A DNA stretch of 50,918 bases, from assembly GCF_000003605.2 (NCBI RefSeq), contig NW_003109574.1, forward strand, positions 119,724-170,641. Reading direction: 5' to 3'. The DNA comes from Saccoglossus kowalevskii (taxonomy: Eukaryota; Hemichordata; Enteropneusta; Harrimaniidae). A program made the translations under genes and the position numbers. Position 1 is the first letter of the stretch. Every line of letters starts with the position of its first letter. Of the stretch, positions 9,937-20,700 are shown piece after piece. The notes under the pieces were generated by a model. It made no database searches and was not told the origin of the DNA. It worked only from the letters and a program-made list of their open reading frames with translations.

Positions 9937-12900
9937 CTGATGTAAAACAACATCACTCATTATTATAATACATCAATGAGATGCACAAATCAGGGTTCAC
10001 AGACACACAGACAGAAACACCAAATTCATTATCTTGCTTTGCAGACACAGGAGATTAAAATGACGAGCATATTAATAACTACCATGCAATATACCGGTTA
10101 CATCTAGAACCCGCTTTTCAGACTGCTGTGCAAAAAAATGCTATATTTTCCGCAATGAATTCTCGATTTGGCTCAAAAAAGGAACCCCATTTGTTGGCAC
10201 AATTATCTAATAGTGATTATGACAAATCTTGAGCAGATGAAAATATAAAATGTCACTCAGCGTATTAAGGAAATCAAGCACAACTGTATTACTTTGCCAT
10301 GGCTTTTCAGTGATTCATTGTTTATTTCTTCGAGTCTAAGAACATCTTTACAAATAATTTATATCACATTACATAATTAATGGAAGAACTAGTCAACAAT
10401 GGGATGCATGTTTCTCTCCTTACCATATCATACGAATTAACATCGACACCCGACTGCAGCAATAACTTCACAATCTCAACGTTTCCCTGGCTACATGCAA
10501 ACGCCAGTGCAGTTTCTTTTTCCACACTCTCAATAGATGCATCGGCACCTTTTTCCAATAAAAATTCCACAACCGATGTTTGGTTCTGTGCGCATGCCCA
10601 CATCAGTGGCGTATGTCCATTTTCGTCTTGAATATTGACATTTACGCCAGCCAGGATTCGATCACTGAGGAATGTTAACTCGCCTTGTGCTGCTAATTCA
10701 TGAGGAGTGAGCTCTGTAAATAAAATGTCAGAGTAAGTGAACTTCTCAGGACTTTTATATGTATAATATTCAACGCTAGTAATCAGCAAGGCACATTTCA
10801 ATAGAAAATGAACAATATGTATACAGTTTTCAACAAGAAGTCGAAAATATCACTTTTTACTAAAAAAGTAAAAAATAATCATTAAAATTTGAAGATATCA
10901 TCATCAAATGAACAAATCTGAGAGAGGTTTACCTGTAGTACCTATATATATATAATAGCAAAGCAATCAGACTTACGGTTTTCAACAAGTAGTCGAAAAT
11001 ATCACTTTTTATTAAAAATTACAAAAATATTCACCAAAAATAGAGAATTTGAGATTTTGACATGAAATGCACAAGAACCATCCAAGTTACTTGCATATCA
11101 AATTTGAAAACATTCTGACTTGCGGTTTTGAAGAAGAAGTTGAAATTGTAAAGTTGACGACGATGGACAATCAGTAATATGAACAGCTCTGCTGTGTTGA
11201 TAGCGGAGCTAAAAAGCTCTTTGGATGAGCTTATAATGTCCTTACCTTGGAAAAGACATGGAGTTATCGTCTGTTTGTTTCCTCTTTGTTTGTTTGTAAA
11301 CGTGGTTGGTTGCTAAAGGATAATTGCACCAAGAAAGTTTTATTACAACGAATACTAACTTGATTGTCAAAATTTATAATGGAGAAAAAATATCAGATAA
11401 AGCTCTATCTGACGAATCATAACTCATCTCTGAACTCAAGAGTTTGATTTTGCAAAAATTTATTTTCACAGATTAACCAAAAAATAAATAACAAATTTGT
11501 ATTTGTCATGACTGATCTGATCAGAGAAAACAGAAAATATGAAAAAAAAAAAAGTGAAAAATAACCTACAATGTAAAGGGAGCATGAGACACAAGACAAA
11601 CAAAAATTGCATCAACATAAAAACCCTTATTTTGAACTTCATCACATTGAAAAAATGCCAAAAAACAAACAAGAGACTGTATGCAAATATAACATCATCA
11701 TAATTAGGGGTTCCAGGCAGGGGAACAAGGGCACAGCGCCCTCAATCTACAGTCAGTAAATTAAGATTAGCAGATAACAAATATAGAGTGTTACCAATGG
11801 CAACAAAGATGTGCTCCCTCTTAAATTGGTTTTCTAGAAAAATCCTTGCATAATGATACTCACTTTTAATGGAGAATAAGAAGATTTAGAGGAAGATGAC
11901 GTACTGCTACAAACTCTTTTCAAAGATGGCGTCGGTGACTTCAATCTCCCGTCTGTGAAACAAATAAAAGGGGAAGTGTCACATATCTTCCATAAAGCAG
12001 CGATTAAAGCAACTAACAACTTCTGTTCTGAGAAATGTTGTAGTTAGAAAATATGAGAGGAACACTGATTGCAAATAGAATGAAATCCAACTGATAATAG
12101 GATCTAAATTGATATGAATAATTCCTACAAGAACCTTCTTTATTTATCAGAGACGATGTAACATTAAGTATTTACTTGATGCATTGTTTACTATGAGTTA
12201 GGATGGGTACTCACATACCTGGGAACAAAACTGATGCAACTTCCCAGTCAGGACTGGCTGAATCACCTTCAATATCGCCATGGTAACCATCTTCATTTAG
12301 AGATTTGAGAAGTGTGGAGCACATTGCCATATTTGGCTGTTGATTCCGAGATCCCACATTGTTATTGGTCGATGAATAGCCTGATATATTTGTCACTTTT
12401 TGAGAAGCGACCGCGTTAATAGCTGATTGTGATACCGACTGATTCCTTGAACTCACAATCTGATTGGCTGAAGAAGGCACGGCAATATTTAGTTGTTGTT
12501 GTTGTGTACAAGTAGTGGGTGGATTACCGACTGGAACCGAAATGGGTATATTAGGGCCATGTTGGTTTTGTGATCTTGAAATCTGATTGGTCAAAGAGTA
12601 TACAACTGTATTTGAAGTTTGTGCAGCACTGACTAGACTGGTCACTGGTAATCTGACAGTTATATTAGTCGGTTGATTTTGTGGAATGTGATTGGCTAAG
12701 CTTACTGCATTATTCATTGACTGAGGAATACTGGAGACATTGTTAGCTGCCATGGCAACTGCTGATGCAGACTGTAAACTAGAAGAGTTTATGACCACGT
12801 ACGATGTCTGTTGACTGACAGCGCTACTAAAAGTCGATTGTGGTGCTAGTTGCCTTGTGGAATTTGACACTATAAACGGGATTGCCATATTCGGCACCTG

Positions 12901-13378
12901 TTGATTTGAACTGACAATCTGATTCGTTGATGGACACATTACCATATTTGGAAGCAAGATACTGGTTGGTGCAATGCTATTGGCTTGTTGGCAAAACATC
13001 ATATTTGGTTGCAGAGTAGTAGCATTCTGTGCTGTCGGCTGTAGCACCGTGACTTGCGACAACTCATTAGAATTATTTGATTGGGTCTTAGCAGTGACCT
13101 GTGAACGTGTTGTCACTGGAATGTGTGCCATGACTTGAGAGTTTTGCATGAAGTCCATAATTTCTTTATAAATTGATTTCTGTGACGATACCAATCAAGA
13201 AATCAGTCTTGTTCACTGTTCCATCTTGGAATGACAATTGGTTGCCTTACGACTAACATGTTCTGAAGGCAGTTTTCAAAATCTGTTTCAGTCATGATGA
13301 GGTCATTCAACATACCATGGCTGTTGTAAGTGTAGTAATGTACCAGCATATGATATTCGATAAAAACATTCCTAAAAC
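9789..13378 (-). CDS. ANKRA2: ANKRA2/RFXANK-family ankyrin-repeat protein (partial model)
   Basis: This is the single-copy-like relative of vertebrate ANKRA2 and RFXANK, adaptor proteins whose ankyrin groove binds PxLPxI/L-type peptides (class IIa HDACs, megalin tail, RFX partners). The model joins minus-strand exons 13378-13251, 13179-12219, 11952-11864, 10711-10424 and 9936-9789, with phases agreeing at every junction. Diagnostic matches are CSTLLKSLNEDG and EVASVLF in the N-terminal part, YSPLK in the linker, LAAQGEL, GHTPLMWACAQNQ and NGGTPLLYAV in the repeats. At about 530 residues it is far longer than the vertebrate proteins (about 260-313), because of one large low-complexity exon. 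The last coding segment (VQQVIE-type helix in vertebrates) is not securely found. The start is ambiguous among in-frame ATGs at 13349, 13311 and 13295. ANKRA2 and RFXANK cannot be separated with certainty, because the invertebrate gene may predate their split. Confidence 0.85.
10424..10711 (-). CDS. ANKRA2: ANKRA2-like exon 4, ankyrin repeats
   Basis: This 288-bp exon encodes 96 residues: LTPHELAAQGELTFL, then GHTPLMWACAQNQTSVVEFL, then ETALAFACSQGNVEIVKLLL, ending VNSYDM. These are the first three ankyrin repeats of the family. The acceptor is ACAGAG before 10711 and the donor GTAAGG after 10424. Phase is 0 at both ends. Confidence 0.93.
10820..11215 (-). mobile_element. Family C hairpin-headed tandem-repeat element, 3'-truncated
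   Basis: Read on the minus strand it starts TTTTTAGCTCCGC, forms the family C head (AGCTCCGCT ... AGCAGAGCT), continues GATTGTCCATCGTCG and then two to three diverged 157-bp-type monomers with GATATTTTCGACT and TCAGATTTGTTCATTT. No tail is present. It lies in the intron between exons 4 and 3 of the ankyrin gene, in sense orientation. Confidence 0.8.
11864..11952 (-). CDS. ANKRA2: ANKRA2-like exon 3, Ser-rich linker
   Basis: The exon encodes GRLKSPTPSLKRVCSS, a serine run and SYSPLK, comparable to the linker before the ankyrin repeats of ANKRA2 (which has a similar SP-K motif). The acceptor is TTTCACAG before 11952 and the donor GTGAGT after 11864. The many SP and basic sites suggest a phosphorylatable, possibly nuclear-targeting segment; that is inference. 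Confidence 0.8.
12219..13179 (-). CDS. ANKRA2: ANKRA2-like exon 2, long Ser/Asn/Gln-rich N-terminal region
   Basis: This 961-bp exon encodes about 320 residues. Most is disordered-looking sequence rich in Ser, Asn, Gln, Thr and Val with diverged internal repeats (PNMAM, TNQIVSSNQQ, ANQIVSSRNQ). The last 40 residues resemble ANKRA2: CSTLLKSLNEDGYHGDI and DWEVASVLFP. The donor is GTATGT after 12219, leaving one nucleotide that joins AC of the next exon as an Asp codon. If exon 1 were wrong, the first ATG here is at 13158. Confidence 0.85.
13251..13378 (-). CDS. ANKRA2: ANKRA2-like exon 1 (first identifiable coding exon)
   Basis: A polypyrimidine tract and TTTTGCAG precede 13378, and the frame is open from there to a GTAAGG donor after 13251. 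It ends MTETDFENCLQNMLV and joins in phase 0 to KSIYKEIMDFMQ of the next exon across a 71-bp intron. Without that splice the frame meets a stop at 13203-13205. In-frame ATGs lie at 13349, 13311 and 13295, so the 5' part may be untranslated. The support is frame continuity and splice signals, not homology. Confidence 0.5.
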
Positions 13379-14683
13379 CTGCAAAAAAAAATTAAAACAA
13401 TTTGGACAACTTTTAAACTCCTGCATTTATCTACAAATCAAATTTAAACTGAAGTTTCACTCAACAATTACATCGTTATTATATAATTGATTGATTTTCT
13501 TGTGATAAGTGTCAGCTGTGACTATAACAATAAATATGCACTGAGTTATTATGATCATTATGATCCTGGGATTGTACTATGGAATCATGGGGCACCAATG
13601 TCTATGTTTCTAACACTTTTGTATTGTACAAAAATTTTAAAAAAAAGTATGATATTTACACTGAAGTCAACAAAGCCATGTAACAACAACAAAAGCATTG
13701 CCTTCATTTTTATAAATATTTCAATTACAGTTGAATCCAAGCAGCCAAGCAACAATCACAATGTCCCTCGAAAATGTAAAATGTTCCAGTGTTATCTTGA
13801 ATTGAGAAATTTATAAATATTTATAAAAAGGAGATGAATGCCTTTGTTGTGCTGGGATTATTTATGAACCTAAATATTTATTAACTCGAATGGCAGTTAT
13901 ACAATGTATGACACATTGGCTGTTCTGAGATCATGTTGGTTGGTAGGAATAGGATTCCTATTTGAATTCGGAGGGGGGGGGGGCTTGAGGAATTTTGCAA
14001 ATATTTTATTCACACATGTCTGGTGATAATTTATTATCCATGTTCTCCCAATATGCAGTCTTTGTGGAAAGCTTTCATCCAAGACACTTTTTTCTCAAAA
14101 TCTCCCAGACCACCCCATTTTGTAAATGGGCGACCCCTTACTGTTCTCATAAGTTGCCGAGACCCCGTCTGGAACCCCGTGCTATGCACATGCAGGGAGT
14201 CTGCATCTTAGAAAACGAAAGGTCACCTTTAATTCATAATGATGGGGAAAACGTCTCTCGATTTTGGGAAATGATCCACAGGCCTCGTACAATTTGTGTT
14301 TCAACTAAGCTAAAGAATGGTTTCAGTCAATAACATTTACATCCAAAATCGGCATTATATTGAGCAGGGGACGACGAACTGTACGAATAATACGACTTAC
14401 CTTCAGAATATTATATTTAAATCAACTTTATCGAATTGTATGTCGAAAAGAAACCTTGTCTTGAGCGCGAAAAAACAAACAAAAACAAAACAAAGAACAG
14501 GCCATCAGCACGGCGAGTGAGGACAGCTGTCTGCAACCCGGAAGTAAACAATGCGTGAAGTCACGTTGAAGTCTCGCATGGTTTCTTCTGCATTTTCAAG
14601 ATGTCCGCGCCCATGAATTGAATGTTTCGCACGTGTATAAATATTGAATATATACATCGTAAATACGCAGGCAAAATAGTAAT
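13379..14683. promoter_or_regulatory. Shared intergenic region of two divergent genes
   Basis: About 1.3 kb separates the first identifiable ankyrin-gene exon (minus) from the NOL6 start codon (plus). Both promoters and probably a 5' untranslated exon of the ankyrin gene must lie here or nearby. I see no convincing TATA box or CpG-dense island. A G-run near 13971 and a slightly GC-richer stretch (14100-14330) are unexplained. Promoter function is inferred from gene layout only. Confidence 0.45.
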
Positions 14684-14734
14684 ATGAAAAGGCCCGTACA
14701 AGAAGACAATAGGGCTTCATCAGAAACGTCAGAG
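14684..14734 (+). CDS. NOL6: NOL6 exon 1
   Basis: Encodes the 17-residue start MKRPVQEDNRASSETSE and ends at a GTAGGT donor in phase 0. It joins the acidic DSDDGD of exon 2. It was chosen as the start because it is the only ATG-led in-phase exon found upstream, and an acidic/basic N-terminus is usual for the family. Homology is too low here to prove it. Confidence 0.7.
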
Positions 14735-17700
14735 GTAGGTCGAGAAAAAGTAAATTTCAAAGTCAGCATGTATTTTATTAAAACAGTTCACCTACCGTAT
14801 CTACAATTAAACTCCACAAAAATAAACCGTGCAACACCGAAATCGACGTATGCTAGTTTCCATTTCTTTTAACCACGGTACTCAACAAATAGAGCGTTTC
14901 AGATGGTGTATGACATCTGATCATGGTATTTTGGTGTTTTAATCTTATTTCAGTGTCTCAAAATTACCTTTAAAACGAAGTTTTTATGCACTAGCAATAA
15001 CTAACTCTCATCTCACTATCGCTCATGTGTACCGGTACATGTGTATATGACATGAACCCTGTCCCTGGGGTAGTTGTTTCATAAATATGCTTCCAAATAA
15101 TTGGATCCAATGGTAAAAGCGTTATAATACTAACAAAATGACCGCCATAAATTTCAGCCATCTTTTTCTCAAAATTAATCTAGTGACCCTCAACATTTTA
15201 AAATCAATATATTAATCAGGAGTACAATTTAATGCAAAGTGAATAAATTTTAAAAAAGTGAATAAATTTTAAAAAAGTGAATAAATTTTAAAAAAGTGAA
15301 TAAATTTTGGGTATATTATTGAGTAGACTTCTACCTCCACACACAATTATCCGGTTTTTAGTTCCCAATGGATATTGATTTGAATAAGGTTCCACAGGTT
15401 ACACACTAAAGCACCATACAAAAATGAAAAAAAATTTCGAAAACTTCTAAGAATTACAAAAGTTGTTCAAGAATATTGCATAACTTCTTGTAAGAACCCA
15501 CACTGAATTAAACATTGATCCATTGACACAGGGATCTCGCCAGCCCAACTGGAGTGCTGGTCGGTCATGAATATTAATGAGCTATATGAATATTAATTAG
15601 AAATGAATATTAATTCGGTCGCAGTGCAAATATTTTTGGAATTAAGACATTATATTTCACAATTTAGAAGATTTTGAATTTAAAAAATAAAATATATTCG
15701 AAATGTGAATGCTGCAGACTAGAAACAGAAACAAATAAATTATTGTTCTAATATTAATGTCTATTAAATAAAACGCATTTGAAACATTTCAACCAGGAAT
15801 ATGTTCACGATCTTATTTACTCCAAAAACATATATATTCACAGTAATGAAAGAACAAATAAAAAAAAACACAGACCCGTCATGATGTTTGTGACATGTTA
15901 TTTGACCAGCATGTGTTCTTTCACCCGATGGGTCAAGAACGTCATTAACCAATCAGAATGCCGCATGATAATGCCGGTAGAACCCTAAGTTTTCCAAATG
16001 ATAGTGATCATAAAAATTACATTGCGGAAGTAAAGTGATGTCGTAGCGCGATGTGTTGACATCGATTTCAGTTGAAAACTGCTTGATGGTTTTCGAAAGA
16101 GGTGATTAGCTATTTTTGACTCCCGTGTGCGAAGCACAAAGGGGAGTCTTTGCAGCTACTCTGTTTGTATGTCACTTTTTTTGTTCCACCCTTATCCCAA
16201 GAACCACTAATCAAATTTTGATGAAACTTGGTACATAGATGCTCTGGGCCAATGCGCAGATTTGATTAGGCTTTGGTAAAAATCTATGCATAGTAATTAC
16301 CTAATTTGCATGATAATTAGTTAATTTTTAGCTGTTTCATGACTGCTCCACTGATATCTAAAGAACCAGTCGTTAAATTTTGATGAAACTTGGTACATAG
16401 ATGCTCAGAACTGCATATTAATTATTTAATTTGCATAATAAGTCAATTTTCAGCTTTTCCACTGATATCTTAAGTACTAATCATCATATTTCAATGAAAC
16501 TTGGTACATAGATGTCATAGGACACTACACAGACCTGATAGTTTTTAGGGTAATATCAGTACATATTAATTACCTAATTTGCATAATTAAATAATTTTGA
16601 TATCTCAAGTAGTAATCATCACATTCCAATGAAACTTTGAACATTGTTTTGGATCAGTTTTTCCACTGATATATCAAGTATGAATCGTCACATTTCAATG
16701 AAACTTGGGACATAGATTCTGTAGGACTATGCAGAGACCTGATTTAGTTTTGGGGTAAATAATTATCTAATTTGCATAACTAACCAATTTTAAACTTTCA
16801 ACTGATATCTCAAATACTCAAATACTAATCATCACATCTCAATAACATTTGGTACATAAATGCTCTAAGACAATAGAAAGACCTGATTAATTTGGGGTTA
16901 AAATCTATACATATTAATTACCTAATTTGCATAATTAAATCAATTTTAAGCTTTCACAGTGATATCTACAGTACTAATTATTCAATTTGATGAAACTTGG
17001 TACATAGATGCTCTAGGTCAATATGCAAACCTGATTAGTTTTGGGTTAAAGTCTATTATTTCCATAATTAGCATAATAATTTATAATTTTTTGGTTCTAA
17101 TCACATTTCAATAAAACTTGGTACATACCGAAATACAGCGAAAATCGACGCAGCTCGACAATTGGGTCCTGACAGCGTTTGTATGTTTAATTAAACAGGC
17201 CAAAATAAACATGCGTCTAGACATAACAGCACACCGACTCGAAGAAAGATAGATACAATGTATTTACTACATTAGCAGTCGATGTGGATTATTCTAAATA
17301 CAGGAAGTCACAGAAGGCGTTCCACAAATAAAATAAAATTAAATAATCATAATGATATCATAGTCTATAGCTTCGAGGGCACACTGGTGGTTGTGGTCGG
17401 TGAAGCGCACACATGTACCTGTAGGATATATCAATATCATGGTCTATTCTGTCGAAAACTGATAACTTGAAAGTTAGTTATTGTAATACATTTACTTCCC
17501 TTTTTTACCTTAGCTTTTATTACTTTCACCCAATTTGTAATTTGTAATGAATTTGTAATTTCATTACAGTGTAGTAAAACTGTATTATTATTATATTATT
17601 TATTTTACATGTTTTCAAAATTGTTTGCAGGATTCTGATGATGGCGACCAGATCGAAAAAGGTCATGTGGAGACCGTACCACCGACAAAGCGATCTAAAT

Positions 17701-20700
17701 TGTCGAAAGCTGAATTGTATAAGCCACCAACAAATGTAGAACTAACAACACTGAAAGAGACGTCGGCTTTATACGAATCAAGTTTATTTCGTATGCAAAT
17801 ATCAGAACTTATAGCAGAAGTTACGCCGAAGAGCAAGAAAAACAGTTCCCTGGAGAAAGTGTTGCATTCTTTGTATGGAACACTTGATAAGCTGCCATCA
17901 GGCAAACAATATGATGTATGTTAGGAGGTCTTCTCTCTCTACTGTAATTTGTCTATTAGTAGCACATGCTCTAATGTAAATCACATATGTCTGTCATTAA
18001 ATTAAGTCGTATTTAAATGAACCAGCATAAAATAATGCAATTGGGTCGAAGTCCGAAAACGGGGACTATTAATTTGGGGTCTGTTCGTGCATCTGTGCGT
18101 CCGTCCGGAGCCATTTCTCGGACATCCTTTGACTGATCTCGCTCAAACTTGACATACAGACAATGTATGCATTTTCGTTATGATTCAATTAAATATGGCT
18201 AACTGGCAGCCATTTTGTCCTGATATGGCCTGATTCATTTCAAAGTGTGTACATAACTACTATACTTCAAGATAACACAACACCATGTTTTGTTTTGAGA
18301 TTTGATTAAATTTGTCGAAATGCCGGCCATTTTGTTTAATATCCTAAAATCACAGGGTTTCTCAGAGCTGAATAGGGCGATTTCAATCAAACTTTGTATG
18401 ATAATCATGTATATTGGGTTACTCATGCGAAGTCGAGCGAAGCTTACAGTATTACTGATTGTCCGTCGGCGTCCGTCGTCGCTGACGTCATCTTTACATT
18501 TTTGAATTCTTCTTAAAAACCACAAACTGTATAGCTGTGAAACTTTTTAGGAAGGTACCTTGTGTGGTTCTCTCTTAGATTTGTTCATTTCGTTAAATGT
18601 TAAATTGTCTTATTTATAGCGAATATTTTTGTCATTTTTGGTCAAAAATGCTATTTTTGACTTCTTCTTGAAAACTGCTAGCCCAAATGCTTTGATACTT
18701 AGTATGAAGGTACCTTGGGTGGACCTCTCTCAGATTTGTTCATTTCGTGATGATATCTTTTATTCTCTAATTTTGATGAAAATTATATTTTCGACTTCTC
18801 CTTGAAAACTGCTAGTCTGATTGCTTTGATAATACATATCTAGGTACTATATGTGGACCTCTCTCAGATTTGTTCATTTCATGATGATATCTTCAATTCT
18901 CTAATTTTGATGAATATTTTTGTAATTTTTGGTGATATTTTCGACTTCTTGTTCAAAACCACAAGTCTAATTGCTTTGATGTCACATACATTTTTGTATA
19001 TAGGTACTACATGTGGACCTCTGTTAGATTTGTTCATTTTGTAATGATATCTTCAATTCTCTAATTTTGGTGAATATTTTTGTCATCTTTGGTAAAAAGT
19101 GAATTTTTCGATTTCTTGTTAAAAACCGCAAGTCCAATTGCTTTGATATTACATATATAGGTACTACATGTGGACCTCTGTTAGATTTGTTCATTTTGTA
19201 ATGATATCTTCAATTCTCTAATTTTGGTGAATATTTTTGTCATTTTTGGAAAAAAAGTGAATTTTTCGATTTCTTGTTAAAAACCGCAAGTCCAATTGCT
19301 TTGATATCACATATATAGGTACTACATGTGGACCTCTTTCAGATTTGTTCGTTTTGTGGTGATATCTTCAATTATCTAATTTTAGTGAATATTTTTGTCA
19401 TTTTTGATAAAAAGTGATATTTTTGAATTCTTGTTGAAAACATCAAGTCCGGTTGCTTTGATACTATACATATTGTTCATTTTCTAATAATATCTTCAGT
19501 TCTTTAATTGAAATATGCATTGCTAACAGCGGAGCTATCTCAGCCAACTGGCTGCTTGTTTTTCTTCATTGAATGAAGTTGTGTGTTTGATTGAAACTTG
19601 ATAGCAAACTGATTCTGACACTGACCACAGCAAATTGGACACATCCAAAACATCAAACTTGTTAAAAAATTCAATGCTATACATCATGACTATACAATGT
19701 TTTCAGCTTACCGACCAGTCATGGTTACCAGACGGAATAGAGGTGCCTATAATTCAGGAACCGTGCAATGGAAAGGGAATGTTTTTTTTTGAAAAGCCAG
19801 CTGCAGTCAAGGTTATTGGTAGTTACCTTCTTGAGACATGTACTAAGCCTAACATGCATGTAGATATTGTTCTACAAATACCCAAGGTAATGTATTAAAT
19901 TGTTTCAAAATTGAAGATGAACAACATTTCACAACAGAATGCACCTTATATGCAAACAACAGAGACATTCTATATTCAATCAACAGCCAAATCCTGTATA
20001 TATGGATTCCAAGATATGACAAACAATACTAAATTCATACAAATAATGAGTAATAAGAACACTTCACTAATCAAAGTAACCATAAAGTACATCGAACAGT
20101 GTTACAACATAAGGAATACATTACCAGCATAAATAAACAACATGCCATATTCTTACATATTGTAAATTGTCTTACTATTCACGGATAGTTTTATGTCCGC
20201 TCAACTATGTAAAAACTTTATTAACTCATTAACCAAAAAAGCAATGTCACATTATCTTTACGGTATTAATAAAGAATTCTATTCTATTCTATTCTATTCT
20301 ACACCCATAGATGCAAACATTTTGTTGAGTGCTATGCTTGCTTTCATCATAAATTTGCATAAAATATTATCATGTGTTCGTTTCATTTGCGAAAAATTCA
20401 TTTAACCATAAATTACAAACACAAATAAATTCCAAACTTTCTTTTTTCTAGGTTTGCCTTCAGAGAAAAGATTATTTAAATTTTGTATACCACAGAAAGA
20501 GAGCTCTCTATCTCGCCTGCATTGCACATCAGTTAAAAAATGTGGATTATCTTGAGAATATTAAATATTCATACATGAATGGAGATTATTTTAAACCTAT
20601 TCTGATACTTAAACCATCAGGCAAGTAATCATTTTATTAGTTTGTCTAATGCTTTTGAACAAAAAATTTGTGATTAATTTGTCGCTCCTGTTTAGTAAGT

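Noticed and set aside
15566-15615. Triple TGAATATTAAT motif
   Set aside because: Three short AT-rich copies with uneven spacing; too little to call a regulatory or repeat feature.
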